Shown in pieces: positions 14,020-22,879 of a DNA stretch of 36,807 nucleotides. Positions within the stretch are counted from its first letter, which is position 1. Each line of letters opens with the position of its first letter. The stretch spans positions 8,615 to 45,421 of the forward strand of contig NZ_AZDP01000119.1 of assembly GCF_001435525.1 (NCBI RefSeq). Direction: 5' to 3'. The notes below the pieces were generated by a model, which saw only the letters and a list, made by a program, of their open reading frames with translations, did no database searches and was not told the origin of the DNA. The position numbers and the translations under genes are program-made. This DNA comes from Levilactobacillus koreensis JCM 16448. Its GTDB lineage: Bacteria; Bacillota; Bacilli; Lactobacillales; Lactobacillaceae.

Positions 14020-16314
14020 TTAAATCATTTCATACTCATCACTAGACACATCGCTCAGTAATGGCGAGAACTCACCAATGCCGACGATGCTCAGTCGGTG
14101 CATGGCTCGCGAGCAGATGGTGTACAGCAATTGCCGTTCATCTTCCGCCGCGTAACGGCTAGCCGAAGCCTGCCAAACGATGACACCGTCGAATTCCAAT
14201 CCCTTGGCCAAGAACGACGGTACCACAATGGTTCCTGGTGCCAGCCGTTGGTTTTCGGACTGAATCAACGTGACCGCTACGCCCGCTGCCTTCAGCTTTT
14301 CGGTCAGGTCGCGGCAATCCGCCAAGTCCTTCCCAATAATGGCGGTCGTCTCATCCTCTTCTTCATTTTGCTTGATCTGGGCGATGACTCGCTTTAGTCC
14401 AGCCGCTTCATCCGCCGCCAGCGTCATGGTTGGGAGTTCACCTTCCCGTGCGAACGCCGTGACCGCTTCACCATTTTTCAAGATATGCTTGGTGAAATCC
14501 GTCACCTGCTGCGTCGACCGGTACGACTGCGTCAGCTGAATGACCCGCGTCTTGTCGGGGTCAAACATCGTACTGAGTTCCTGCAGCAACGTCCGACTAT
14601 TCTCCTTGGTGAAGATGGCCTGGTTCAGGTCTCCCAGCATGGTAAAGCGTGCCCGTGGGAAACTAAACTTCAGGAAGGCCAGTTGGAACGCATTGTAGTC
14701 TTGAATTTCGTCCATGAAGACGTAGCGCATGTCCCGTTCGCCACCCTTACCCGTCATCTTGTCGTACAAGTACAGGTACGGCGTCGTATCAACCAACTGC
14801 ATGCGATGATCCTTCAACTTGCCAATGGATTCATCAACGCTGGCATTCCAATCAGCTACGGAGATTCCTTCATGGGCTAAATCAATTCGGTTCGGCATGT
14901 TTCGTAGCATGTGAACGTATTGATTATTGATACTCAAGAACCGTGCCCGAACGATGGCCTTCCGAATCGGATCAAACGCTTGCATGACGACCTTCCGTGA
15001 CAGGAATTGCATTTCCTTTTCGGAGGAGTCAAATTCCCGCGGTTCCTCGCCATACAAGGTATCCAACTGTTCCTTACTCATGTCCTGAATAGTTTCCTCA
15101 ACCCACTTGGTCTTCATTTCGCTCGTAATTCGCCGATTCAAAATACGAATCAAGGCTTCCTTCGTGGCCTGCAGGCGGTTACCCAAGTGATAGTTGCGGT
15201 TGAAGCTGTAGTAAATTTCTTGAATTTTTTCTCTATCAATAAAGACCTTACCCTGGAACTTGATGTTTCTGAAGACCATGTCGCGACTCTCCAGTTGGTC
15301 CGCGTAGGCCGTTACGGCGTTAAAGAACGCGAGACTTCCCTTGAGCTGATTGATCTTCTTTTGAGCCGGTGTATTGGTTTCGCCAAAGCGCTGCGCCAAC
15401 GTTTCCACGTCGATCTTCGGCAACCGCCGTCCCGCGTACTGGTAGTACGTCATCTGAACCATGTTGTGTTCCCCTAATTCAGGCAACACTTGGTCAATAT
15501 AGTCATTAAATAATTGGTTAGGTGAGAACAGCATGACCTGCCCCGCCGTTAAATGACCCCGGTAGCGGTACAGCAGGAAGGCGACCCGTTGCAAAATAGC
15601 GGCCGTCTTCCCAGATCCCGCTGCCCCCTGCACGAATAGCAGGTCGGATTTGGTATCCCGGATAATTTGGTTTTGTTCCTTTTGAATGGTCGTGACGATA
15701 CTCTTCATCTTGGTATCGGAGTGCTCGCTCAATGCTGACAGCAACATCTGATCCGTCACCGTTTGGTCGGTGTCGTACAGGGTCACGATGGTCCCGTCTT
15801 CGATTTGAAATTGACGTTTGAGCTTCACGTCGACGGTTTGTTCGCCATCCGGCGTCTGGTAGCTCACATTCCCCAATTCCCCGTCGTAATAAATACTCGA
15901 GATGGGCGCCCGCCAGTCATAGATCAAGAAGTGGTCGGGCGTATCAGAAAATGACCCTAACCCAATGTAAATGGTCTCAGTCTTCGCGGTCAGACCTTCT
16001 TGAAAATCGATCCGGGCAAAGTAAGCCTTCTTCTCCAACCGTTGGAGCGTGCTTAACTCCGTCGTCGCGTGTTGCCAACTATTCTGCCGTTCGGCCAACA
16101 GTTGTTGTTGTTGCCGCACCGACAGCGCCGTTTCCAGCAAGCCCTCATAACTATCTGTTTTGATTCGTAAGTCGTTGACAAAGTTCTTGCGAATCCCGGC
16201 TTCGTCATCCTCAGCCACGTCGATTCGCTGTTTAGCGTCCTTTTCTGCGATCTTGATCTTCGTAACTACCGCATCTAAGTGTTTTTGTTCGTGGGCCTTA
16301 ATTGAATCTGGCAA
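14020..16314 (-). CDS. helD: HelD-type RNA polymerase-recycling ATPase (UvrD-like superfamily 1)
   Basis: HelD binds RNA polymerase and releases stalled or post-termination complexes using ATP. From TTG 16314 the product is 764 residues, near the 774 of Bacillus HelD. An N-terminal charged coiled-coil arm (about 1-100) is the part that enters the polymerase secondary channel. The Walker A motif GAAGSGKT is at 230-237, FMDEIQDY is the Walker B/motif II, LTQSYRST is a motif IV/V region and LEFDGVIVW is a late helicase motif. TTG is chosen because GAGGAGGG lies 8 nt upstream and the protein then starts MPDSIKAHEQKHLDAV. The frame extends to 16386 without a ribosome site. A foldable element lies in the upstream region at 16425-16481. 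Confidence 0.9.
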   Translation of the reverse strand: MPDSIKAHEQKHLDAVVTKIKIAEKDAKQRIDVAEDDEAGIRKNFVNDLRIKTDSYEGLLETALSVRQQQQLLAERQNSWQHATTELSTLQRLEKKAYFARIDFQEGLTAKTETIYIGLGSFSDTPDHFLIYDWRAPISSIYYDGELGNVSYQTPDGEQTVDVKLKRQFQIEDGTIVTLYDTDQTVTDQMLLSALSEHSDTKMKSIVTTIQKEQNQIIRDTKSDLLFVQGAAGSGKTAAILQRVAFLLYRYRGHLTAGQVMLFSPNQLFNDYIDQVLPELGEHNMVQMTYYQYAGRRLPKIDVETLAQRFGETNTPAQKKINQLKGSLAFFNAVTAYADQLESRDMVFRNIKFQGKVFIDREKIQEIYYSFNRNYHLGNRLQATKEALIRILNRRITSEMKTKWVEETIQDMSKEQLDTLYGEEPREFDSSEKEMQFLSRKVVMQAFDPIRKAIVRARFLSINNQYVHMLRNMPNRIDLAHEGISVADWNASVDESIGKLKDHRMQLVDTTPYLYLYDKMTGKGGERDMRYVFMDEIQDYNAFQLAFLKFSFPRARFTMLGDLNQAIFTKENSRTLLQELSTMFDPDKTRVIQLTQSYRSTQQVTDFTKHILKNGEAVTAFAREGELPTMTLAADEAAGLKRVIAQIKQNEEEDETTAIIGKDLADCRDLTEKLKAAGVAVTLIQSENQRLAPGTIVVPSFLAKGLEFDGVIVWQASASRYAAEDERQLLYTICSRAMHRLSIVGIGEFSPLLSDVSSDEYEMI

Positions 16315-16424
16315 GCCAATCCCTCCTCGATTAATTGGGCAAACTAACGTGTCCTCACGCCAAAGAGTGGCTCCCATTTGAACCACATTTTTGGCCTCAA
16401 AGACACCGAAATTTTACATCTCTT

Positions 16425-16481
16425 CTGACCGGTGCATCCCCCGTGATGGGAAAACCATCACTTGTAGCCACCAGCCGGCAG
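16425..16481. promoter_or_regulatory. foldable element upstream of helD
   Basis: CTG-CCGG at one end pairs with CCGG-CAG at the other with a single bulge. Inside, GTGATGG (16443-16449) and CCATCAC (16455-16461) form a perfect 7-bp hairpin with loop GAAAA on the plus strand. No match to a known riboswitch class was recognised. It could be an RNA leader element of helD or a protein site between the divergent helD and antiporter genes. Confidence 0.35.
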
Positions 16482-16629
16482 ACATAATAATTCGACTTAC
16501 CATTCTACACGTGTTTCCTGGATAAATAAAGTAAACTGACTGCACTAAATTTAGGCACACTAGTGTTGGTCAACTATCACCGAATTTGCCAACGCGTGCG
16601 TCTTTATCTCGGCTTCTAAACGGCAACTT

Positions 16630-16638
16630 TGCTATAAT
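16630..16638 (+). promoter_or_regulatory. extended -10 promoter of the CPA2 antiporter gene
   Basis: TGCTATAAT is a perfect extended -10; the -35 is weak. The leader would be about 20 nt with GGGGGTG before ATG 16668. Confidence 0.7.
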
Positions 16639-16667
16639 ATAGGGGAACTTTTTCGGGGGTGAATTTT

Positions 16668-18524
16668 ATGGATCAAGTTTCTTTATTAATCATTCTGACC
16701 GCCGCGTTGGTGACGCCGCTGGTGATGGCGAAATTCAAGCTCACCGTCCTGCCCACCGCCGTCGTGGAGATCCTCGTGGGAATCCTGCTGGGGCCCAGTG
16801 TCCTCAACATCGTCCACAGTAATTCAACGCTTTCCTTGCTTTCAAACACCGGGGTCATCTTCCTCCTGTTTCTCAGCGGGATGGAGATCGACTTCAGCCT
16901 ATTCAATCGGCGCAAGCGACCCCAAACACCATTGGCTGCCAAGGTTGCTGGCAATGCACCTAAGTACTCACCCGTCTTTCTGGCCGTCAGCAGCTACGCG
17001 GCCATCATGGTGACCTCGTTACTGCTCGGGTTCATTTGCAAATGGACCGGGCTCTTCAAGGACCCGTGGCTAGCCGCCATCATCTTCATGACGATTTCAC
17101 TAGGGATCGTCATTGCGACCTTAAAGGAAAAAGAATTATTGAGTAAGCCGTTCGGCCAAACCGTGCTACTGGTGGCCGCACTGGGTGAAATCGTGCCGTT
17201 GTTCTCACTGACCGTCTACGCGTCGATCTTCGGTGACAGCAGTAAGTCCCTGTGGCTCCTTCTACTAGTCTTTCTAGCTGCCGGCGTCTTGTTCCGCCGG
17301 TTCAAACCGTTCTTCACCTTCTTTGAGAGCATCAATAAGTCGACCACGCAACTCGACATTCGACTGGCGTTCTTTCTGATTTTTAGCTTGGTCGTCATCG
17401 CCGAATCCGTGGGGGCCGAGGGAATTCTCGGTGCCTTCGTTGCCGGTATCGTCATGAAGCTCCTGCAACCCCAAGAGGACACTATGGTCCGGCTGGACGG
17501 CATCGGGTATGGCTTTTTCATCCCCATCTTCTTCATGATGAGTGGGGCCGACCTCAACCTACGGACGTTACTAGCCGACCCGGCGACGCTATTGCTGATT
17601 CCGGCCTTTTTCGCCGCTTATCTACTATCAAAAGCCGCCGTCTACTTCATCTTGCGGCTTCGGTTCAAGCGCGGTAACGCCTTTGCTGGGACTGCCATCT
17701 CGGCGGCGACCATCACTATGGTTCTGGCCGTCTTGCAAGTCGCCAAGTCCATGAAGGTCGTCACCACACAACAATCCGGTGCCTTCCTGCTCGCCGCCAT
17801 TCTCACCTGCGTACTTGGCCCGCTGCTCTTTAACACCGGCTACTCCGCCGAAGCTGAGGACTTGAAGAAGTCGACTGTCCACTTTATCGGTACCAATTTG
17901 CTCACGGTTCCCGTCGCTCAGCAGTTGGCCGACAGTTGGTACGACATCACCATGTACACCGACAAGGAAGCCAACTTCAAGACGTACAACTCCGAGGTCA
18001 ATGCCAAATTATTGACCTCACTGGACACCGAATACGTTGAATCTCAGGACGCATTCGACGCGGAAATCGTCGTGCTCGGCCACTTCAACGCCACCAAAAA
18101 CTACGAACTGGCCAAGGCCGCCAAAGCTTACGGTGTCAACCGGGTCATCGTGCGCTTTGAGGATCGCAACGTCTTGGATGCGCGAGAAGACGAGCTGACC
18201 GGCCTCGGCATTGAAGTCTACAACACGCCGAACGTCAACATTGCCATGCTCCGCAGCTTGATTGAAGCGCCAACCACGCTACGCCTGCTGACAGCATCGA
18301 CCTCTGCCGTCTACGAAGTGGCCTTACGTAACCGCCGTTACACCGACCAAGAGATCCACAGTCTGCCGTTCGTCAAGGACATCACCATCAGTCAGATTTT
18401 CCGTGAGGGCCACTTCATTCGACCAACCGGGAGCACCACGCTCAAATTCAACGACCGGATTATCTTCACCAGTAGCCTTGACACTGCGCGTGAGATTCGG
18501 CGTGAATTGGGGATTTTGAACTAG
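16668..18524 (+). CDS. CPA2-family cation:proton antiporter with C-terminal RCK domains
   Basis: The 618-residue membrane protein has about 12 helices in residues 1-395 of the Na+/H+ exchanger fold. Motifs include GILLGPSVL near the start, LSGMEIDF, and EGILGAFVAGIVMKL. A soluble tail follows: an RCK_N-like Rossmann domain at about 405-525 (HFIGTNLLTVPVAQQLAD, EIVVLGHF) and an RCK_C-like domain at about 535-618 (ISQIFREGHFIRPTG, LKFNDRIIFTSS). Such tails gate K+ or Na+ efflux by binding nucleotides such as NAD(H) or c-di-AMP. The GxGxxG in the Rossmann start is degenerate here. ATG 16668 is preferred over GTG 16659 from ribosome-site spacing. Ion specificity (K+ or Na+) is not decidable from sequence. 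Confidence 0.9.
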   Translation: MDQVSLLIILTAALVTPLVMAKFKLTVLPTAVVEILVGILLGPSVLNIVHSNSTLSLLSNTGVIFLLFLSGMEIDFSLFNRRKRPQTPLAAKVAGNAPKYSPVFLAVSSYAAIMVTSLLLGFICKWTGLFKDPWLAAIIFMTISLGIVIATLKEKELLSKPFGQTVLLVAALGEIVPLFSLTVYASIFGDSSKSLWLLLLVFLAAGVLFRRFKPFFTFFESINKSTTQLDIRLAFFLIFSLVVIAESVGAEGILGAFVAGIVMKLLQPQEDTMVRLDGIGYGFFIPIFFMMSGADLNLRTLLADPATLLLIPAFFAAYLLSKAAVYFILRLRFKRGNAFAGTAISAATITMVLAVLQVAKSMKVVTTQQSGAFLLAAILTCVLGPLLFNTGYSAEAEDLKKSTVHFIGTNLLTVPVAQQLADSWYDITMYTDKEANFKTYNSEVNAKLLTSLDTEYVESQDAFDAEIVVLGHFNATKNYELAKAAKAYGVNRVIVRFEDRNVLDAREDELTGLGIEVYNTPNVNIAMLRSLIEAPTTLRLLTASTSAVYEVALRNRRYTDQEIHSLPFVKDITISQIFREGHFIRPTGSTTLKFNDRIIFTSSLDTAREIRRELGILN

Positions 18525-18664
18525 GGGTTGTGCGAAAATGGTGCACTGCTTCCGCCCGCTCACGTTGAGCTCTGCCCACTGGGACTGGCTAATCTACGGT
18601 ACGCTTACATCTAAGCAATATCCTAAAATTTTCAGTTAAAATGAACTATTATTAAGCAAAGCGA

Positions 18665-18694
18665 TTGGCGTTGTTTGCGGGCAATTCTGATAAT
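18665..18694 (+). promoter_or_regulatory. candidate promoter of the histidine phosphatase gene
   Basis: TTGGCG (18665-18670) and GATAAT (18689-18694) are 18 bp apart. The leader would be about 210 nt and include the palindrome at 18773-18790. A second candidate is the extended -10 TGTTACACT at 18769-18777. Confidence 0.4.
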
Positions 18695-18719
18695 ACTTCT
18701 AAATTAATTGCAATCCGCA
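18676..18719. repeat. bulged inverted repeat over the promoter
   Basis: TGCGG-GCAATT (18676-18686) faces AATTGC (18706-18711) and CCGCA (18715-18719), with a 3-nt bulge. It overlaps the candidate -10 and could be an operator or RNA hairpin. Confidence 0.4.
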
Positions 18720-18772
18720 CTAGTAACCGCTTACCTTGCCGTAAGTCATTTAAAAGCCAGACCATAACTGTT

Positions 18773-18790
18773 ACACTAGCAATCTAGTGT
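18773..18790. repeat. perfect inverted repeat ACACTAG-N4-CTAGTGT
   Basis: Two 7-bp arms flank CAAT. The same half-site occurs as the 10-bp palindrome ACACTAGTGT at 16557-16566, between helD and the antiporter gene. An operator is possible. Confidence 0.4.
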
Positions 18791-18910
18791 CGTTGGTGAC
18801 TACCGTTTGAGATTAAACAGCCACCACCACTAGTTAACACCCAGCGCATCTGACAAGCATCTTCGCCACTGCGCCGCACCTTACAACTTATTATCAAAGG
18901 AGACCAAAAC

Positions 18911-19567
18911 ATGGCATCAGTTGAAATCTACTTGGTCCGTCACGGCCAAACCTATTTAAACAAGTACCACCGTATTCAAGGGTGGTCCGACTCACCCCTG
19001 ACCGACAAAGGAATCGCGGACGCTAAACGGGCCGGTGAGCGGCTCTCTAAGCTATCATTTGCTGCTGCCTACGCTAGTGACACCACGCGGGCACAAAACA
19101 CCGCTAAGCGCATTTTAGCCGCTAATGATGCCCCCGTTGCCTTGACGACCGAACCCGCCTTCCGCGAAGAAAACTTTGGCTTCTTTGAAGGGATGGACAC
19201 CGGTATGACCTGGCACACGTTGGGAACCCCAATCGGTCTGGACTCCTTCAACGCCATGATTGCTAAGCTCACCATCGAAAAAACAAAGGACATGTTCAAG
19301 GCGCAAGATCCCTTTGGCGATGCTGAAGACAACGCCGAGTTCTGGGCCCGGGTCCAACCCGGCTTGGACAAAGTCATCGCCGCAGCTAGTGATGGCGACC
19401 ACATCTTGATTGCCACCCACAGCACGACCATCCGGAGCATCGTGTCGAAATATTCCGACATCGATGTCTCCGTTGCTGTTGATAACGGCAGTATCACCAA
19501 GCTAACCGTGAAAGACGGTCACTACAAGGTCAATTACTATAACAACACTGAGGGTAAAGTGAAGTAA
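18911..19567 (+). CDS. histidine phosphatase family protein (phosphoglycerate mutase-like)
   Basis: The 218-residue protein has the catalytic RHG at residues 10-12 (YLVRHGQTYLN; His11 is the phosphorylated residue), Arg60 (SDTTR), the acid in EENFGFFEG (about 86-93) and the second catalytic histidine in ATHSTTIR (His170). This is the branch of cofactor-dependent phosphoglycerate mutase-like enzymes in which many members are phosphatases rather than mutases. At 218 residues it is shorter than GpmA, so a phosphatase role on a small metabolite is more likely. AAAGGAG precedes the ATG and a strong terminator follows at 19580-19616. The substrate is unknown. Confidence 0.9.
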   Translation: MASVEIYLVRHGQTYLNKYHRIQGWSDSPLTDKGIADAKRAGERLSKLSFAAAYASDTTRAQNTAKRILAANDAPVALTTEPAFREENFGFFEGMDTGMTWHTLGTPIGLDSFNAMIAKLTIEKTKDMFKAQDPFGDAEDNAEFWARVQPGLDKVIAAASDGDHILIATHSTTIRSIVSKYSDIDVSVAVDNGSITKLTVKDGHYKVNYYNNTEGKVK

Positions 19568-19579
19568 CTCCCCTTACAC

Positions 19580-19616
19580 AAAAGGCTCCGCCGACGATAA
19601 TGTCAGCGGAGCCTTT
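19580..19616. terminator. terminator of the histidine phosphatase gene
   Basis: AAAAGGCTCCGC pairs with GCGGAGCCTTTT, extended inside by GAC/GTC. R1 copy C begins 16 nt later. Confidence 0.9.
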
Positions 19617-19632
19617 TGTGACTAATCTTTCT

Positions 19633-19699
19633 GAAGACTGGTGCTCTTCCAGTCTGAAGCGTCCCCACAGCAGGCGAAATCCCTGGCAGCCGCAGTGCG
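19633..19699 (+). repeat. R1 dispersed repeat, right-end copy C
   Basis: It starts at GAAGACTGG, keeps the AGACTGG/CCAGTCT hairpin and the invariant GTCCCCACAGCAGG block, and ends CAGCCGCAGTGCGG. The left two thirds found in copies A and B are absent, so its ATCCCTG has no closing partner. It lies in the convergent gap between the phosphatase gene and oppF. Confidence 0.85.
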
Positions 19700-19726
19700 G
19701 ACGTTCTTTGCCATCCCCCACTGCAA

Positions 19727-19765
19727 CCAAAAAAGCACCGCAACCATCACAGCCACAGTGCTTTC
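19727..19765 (-). terminator. terminator of the opp operon
   Basis: On the minus strand AAAGCAC pairs with GTGCTTT with a loop of about 19 nt, followed by TTTTTT. It follows the oppF stop. Confidence 0.75.
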
Positions 19766-19769
19766 AACC

Positions 19770-20729
19770 TTACTTTTTAATCAACGAGGCCTCATGTGCC
19801 CGCTGAGTGTACATGCCGATTTCATCATCGGCAGCACGAACCCAGTGATGAGGTGCGATTTCAACCAGTGTCCGTTCCTTACCATCGCCTTCGTTGCTGG
19901 CGTCGTACGCAATTTCTTCACGGGTCCGTTCGAACTCGGGATCAGGAACTGGGACGGCGGACAGCAGGCTCTTGGTGTAGTCGTGCAGTGGGTGAGCGTA
20001 GATTTCGTCAGAATCGGCAATTTCTAGCATCCGACCATAGTGCATGACCCCGATTCGGTCCGAAATATACTTGACCATGGACAAGTCATGGGCGATGAAC
20101 AGGTACGTTAAGCCCTGTTCACGCTGGAGTTTCTTCATCAAGTTAACCACTTGGGCTTGAATCGACACGTCCAAAGCAGAGATGGGTTCATCGGCAATCA
20201 CAAACTTAGGATCGACGGCCAGGGCCCGGGCAATCCCAATCCGTTGGCGTTGGCCACCAGAGAATTCGTGGGGGTACCGACTGGAGTGGTCCTTGTTCAG
20301 ACCCACCGTTTCCAGTAAGTCCTCGACCTTTTTACTCCGGTCAGCATCGTCCTTAGCCAAATGGTTGATGTCGATTCCTTCAGCCACGATGTCCTTAACC
20401 TTCATCCGGGGGTTCAGTGAAGCATACGGATCTTGGAAGATCATCTGCATGTCTTGACGGAACTCGCGTTGTTCGGCCTTGCTGGTAAATGTGTCAACGT
20501 TCTTACCGTTGAACAGAATTTCACCAGCGGTTGGCTCGTACAAGTGAATGATGGCCCGACCGGTCGTGGTCTTCCCAGAACCAGATTCCCCAACGAGTCC
20601 AAAAGTCTCACCCTTGTAGATATCAAACGAGATATCATCAACGGCCCGGACTTCATCGGGTTTTCCCACGTTGAAGTACTGTTTGAGGTGTTTGACCTCG
20701 AGGATTTTTTCGGCATTTTCGTAGTCCAT
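19770..20729 (-). CDS. oppF: oligopeptide ABC transporter ATP-binding protein OppF
   Basis: This is one of the two ATPases that drive oligopeptide import. In 319 residues it has Walker A GESGSGKT near residues 47-54, the Q-loop in MQMIFQDPYASLNPRM, the signature FSGGQRQR and Walker B FVIADEPISALD, plus the C-terminal oligopeptide-transporter extension (PLHDYTKSLLSAVPVPDPEF) that typifies OppD/OppF. The start overlaps the oppD stop as TAATG, so translation is coupled. It is the last gene of oppABCDF. Confidence 0.96.
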   Translation of the reverse strand: MDYENAEKILEVKHLKQYFNVGKPDEVRAVDDISFDIYKGETFGLVGESGSGKTTTGRAIIHLYEPTAGEILFNGKNVDTFTSKAEQREFRQDMQMIFQDPYASLNPRMKVKDIVAEGIDINHLAKDDADRSKKVEDLLETVGLNKDHSSRYPHEFSGGQRQRIGIARALAVDPKFVIADEPISALDVSIQAQVVNLMKKLQREQGLTYLFIAHDLSMVKYISDRIGVMHYGRMLEIADSDEIYAHPLHDYTKSLLSAVPVPDPEFERTREEIAYDASNEGDGKERTLVEIAPHHWVRAADDEIGMYTQRAHEASLIKK

Positions 20730-21829
20730 TATTGCTGTTCCTCCTCTTCTTCAACTGGAATACTTGGTCGTTGTTGCTTAACCAAGTCCTTTTGCATCTC
20801 AGCATACTTCTTTTGCCGAGCCACGATTTGATCGGGTGGCGTCACCTTAGGGGCATCCGGATGTAGCAGCCAAGTTGCGGCGTAATGTGTGTCGGATACC
20901 TTAAAGAATGGCGGTTCTTGTTCCGTATCGATCTTTAGTGCGTAGGCGTTCCGGGCAGCAAAGGCATCCCCAGTTGGTGGATCCAATAAGTCCGGTGGTG
21001 TCCCTGGAATCGATGGCAATTCATCGCCACCAGTATCCAGCGTTGGCATGGAGCTCAACAGGCCCCACGTGTACGGATGCTTCGGGTTGTAGAAAATTTC
21101 ATCAACCGTTCCGTATTCAACGATTTTTCCAGCATACATGACGGCGACCCGGTCGGCCATACCGGCCACGACACCCAAGTCATGCGTGATGAAAATGATC
21201 GACGTGGAAATCTTGTCTTGCAATTCCTTCATCAAATTCAGAATCTGGGCCTGAATCGTCACGTCCAGTGCGGTCGTGGGCTCATCGGCAATCAGAATTT
21301 CTGGGTAATTGATCAAGGCAATGGCAATGACGATCCGTTGCCGCATCCCACCTGAGAATTGGTGCGGGTAGTCATTGATTCGGTTCTCGGCGTCGGTGAT
21401 CCCGACTAATTTCATCATTTCCAAAGCTTGTGCTAAGGCTTTTTCTTTCTTCATACCCTTGTGAACCATCAGGGGTTCGGCGATTTGCCGCCCAATCTTC
21501 ATGGTTGGATCCAAAGACGTCATCGGGTCTTGGAAGATTTCGGCGATGTCTTGGCCCCGAATACCTTCCATTTCCTTTTCCGTCTTCTTCAAGAGGTCTT
21601 CCCCTTTGTACATGATGGTCCCGCTGGTAATGTCAGCGTTTCGGGCGTTCAAGCCCATGATTGTCCGGGTGGTTACGGATTTACCGGAACCAGATTCCCC
21701 AACAATGGCCAGGGTCTCCCCTTTACGTAAATCAAAGCTAACGTTCCGGATCGCCTTAACGTCACCGGCATAGGTCTTGAAGTTAACTTGTAAGTTGCGC
21801 ACTTCCAAAATATCTTTTTCGTTATCCAT
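20729..21829 (-). CDS. oppD: oligopeptide ABC transporter ATP-binding protein OppD
   Basis: The 366-residue ATPase pairs with OppF. Walker A is GESGSGKS, the signature FSGGMRQR, and Walker B ILIADEPTTALD. The extension after the H-loop (NPKHPYTWGLLSSMPTLD) followed by DLLDPPTGDAFAARN is typical of OppD; cysteines for the iron-sulphur cluster seen in some homologues are missing here. A Glu-rich tail (PVEEEEEQQ) ends the protein. AGGTG lies upstream of ATG 21829. It is 13 nt downstream of oppC. Confidence 0.96.
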   Translation of the reverse strand: MDNEKDILEVRNLQVNFKTYAGDVKAIRNVSFDLRKGETLAIVGESGSGKSVTTRTIMGLNARNADITSGTIMYKGEDLLKKTEKEMEGIRGQDIAEIFQDPMTSLDPTMKIGRQIAEPLMVHKGMKKEKALAQALEMMKLVGITDAENRINDYPHQFSGGMRQRIVIAIALINYPEILIADEPTTALDVTIQAQILNLMKELQDKISTSIIFITHDLGVVAGMADRVAVMYAGKIVEYGTVDEIFYNPKHPYTWGLLSSMPTLDTGGDELPSIPGTPPDLLDPPTGDAFAARNAYALKIDTEQEPPFFKVSDTHYAATWLLHPDAPKVTPPDQIVARQKKYAEMQKDLVKQQRPSIPVEEEEEQQ

Positions 21830-21842
21830 GACGTGACTTCAC

Positions 21843-22868
21843 CTACTCTTTCGTCCGCGGGTCAAACGCATCCCGCAAGCCATCACCCAAGAGGTTGAAG
21901 GCTAACATGATGATGGAAAGAATCAACGCTGGCCACCACATTTGATATGGCAGGAATTGGAAGTTCTTCTGTCCATCGTTCAACAACGTCCCTAGTGAAG
22001 CCTGTGGTGAGGAAATCCCGATCCCAATGTAGGACAAGGTGGCTTCGAAGAAGATGGCGTTCGGGATGGTAAACATCGTATTAATAATGATGACACTCGA
22101 GAGGTTCGGGAGCAAGTGTTTAAAGGCAATCTTGATTGGTCGCTCACCCAGCGTTCTAGCCGCCAAGATAAACTCCTGTTCCTTCAACTCCAACGTCTGC
22201 GCTCGGACTAGCCGGGCCATGTTGACCCAAGACGTCAGCGCGATGGCGATAATGATCGAGGTCATCCCGGGTTTCAGGATCAAGATCAGTAGGACAATAA
22301 CGACTAAGTTAGGAATGGACAGGATGATTTCGATGATCCGTTGCATGATGGTATCAATGCGACCACCCTTCCAGCCAGAGAACATCCCGTACGTGACCCC
22401 AATCGTTAAGTCAAATAACGTGGCCACTAACGCAATGATCAAGGAGATTCGTGTCCCGTAAAGAACCCGCGAGAACAAGTCCCGACCTAAGTAGTCGGTC
22501 CCCATGATGTAATGGGCCCCACTGGCACCGGCAGCCTTATAGGCGTCGATTCGTTCGCCGGCTTGGACCAAGGTCCCGTTAAACCCGTTGATGCTAATAC
22601 CAGGAATCTTAGACGGTAAGTTGGCATAAGCTGGGTGTACGGCATTGGGATCGTGTGGTGAAACGAAGATGGACCCAAAGGCCATGATGAAGACGACCAC
22701 CAGTACGATCAAGGAGACCCAAGCCCCCTTGTTTTTCTTTAACCGCCGCCATGCATCTTGTGCGAAAGTTAAAGAGGGTGCTGCAATTTTTTCACTATCT
22801 AACGCCGCCCGATCATCGGACGTAATTGGCTTAAAGCTATCTTCAGGGAGTTTTACTGTATCTGCCAT
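21843..22868 (-). CDS. oppC: oligopeptide ABC transporter permease OppC
   Basis: The 341-residue permease has a cytoplasmic N-terminus, a first helix at about 51-72 (GAWVSLIVLVVVFIMAFGSI), an extracellular loop, then five helices. The ATPase-coupling EAA motif appears in EQEFILAARTLGERPIKIAFKHLLPN. It forms the channel with OppB. AGGAGG precedes ATG 22868 and overlaps the oppB stop codon. Confidence 0.95.
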   Translation of the reverse strand: MADTVKLPEDSFKPITSDDRAALDSEKIAAPSLTFAQDAWRRLKKNKGAWVSLIVLVVVFIMAFGSIFVSPHDPNAVHPAYANLPSKIPGISINGFNGTLVQAGERIDAYKAAGASGAHYIMGTDYLGRDLFSRVLYGTRISLIIALVATLFDLTIGVTYGMFSGWKGGRIDTIMQRIIEIILSIPNLVVIVLLILILKPGMTSIIIAIALTSWVNMARLVRAQTLELKEQEFILAARTLGERPIKIAFKHLLPNLSSVIIINTMFTIPNAIFFEATLSYIGIGISSPQASLGTLLNDGQKNFQFLPYQMWWPALILSIIMLAFNLLGDGLRDAFDPRTKE

Positions 22869-22879
22869 TTATTTACCTC

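Larger units (their letters stand above)
18525..18910. other. 386-nt gap with promoter and two inverted repeats
   Basis: No gene or clear terminator for the antiporter is visible. The gap holds a promoter candidate at 18665-18694, an 11-bp bulged inverted repeat at 18676-18719 and a perfect inverted repeat at 18773-18790. The last 100 nt before the phosphatase gene are C-rich on this strand and lack other signals apart from the ribosome site AAAGGAG. Confidence 0.55.
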
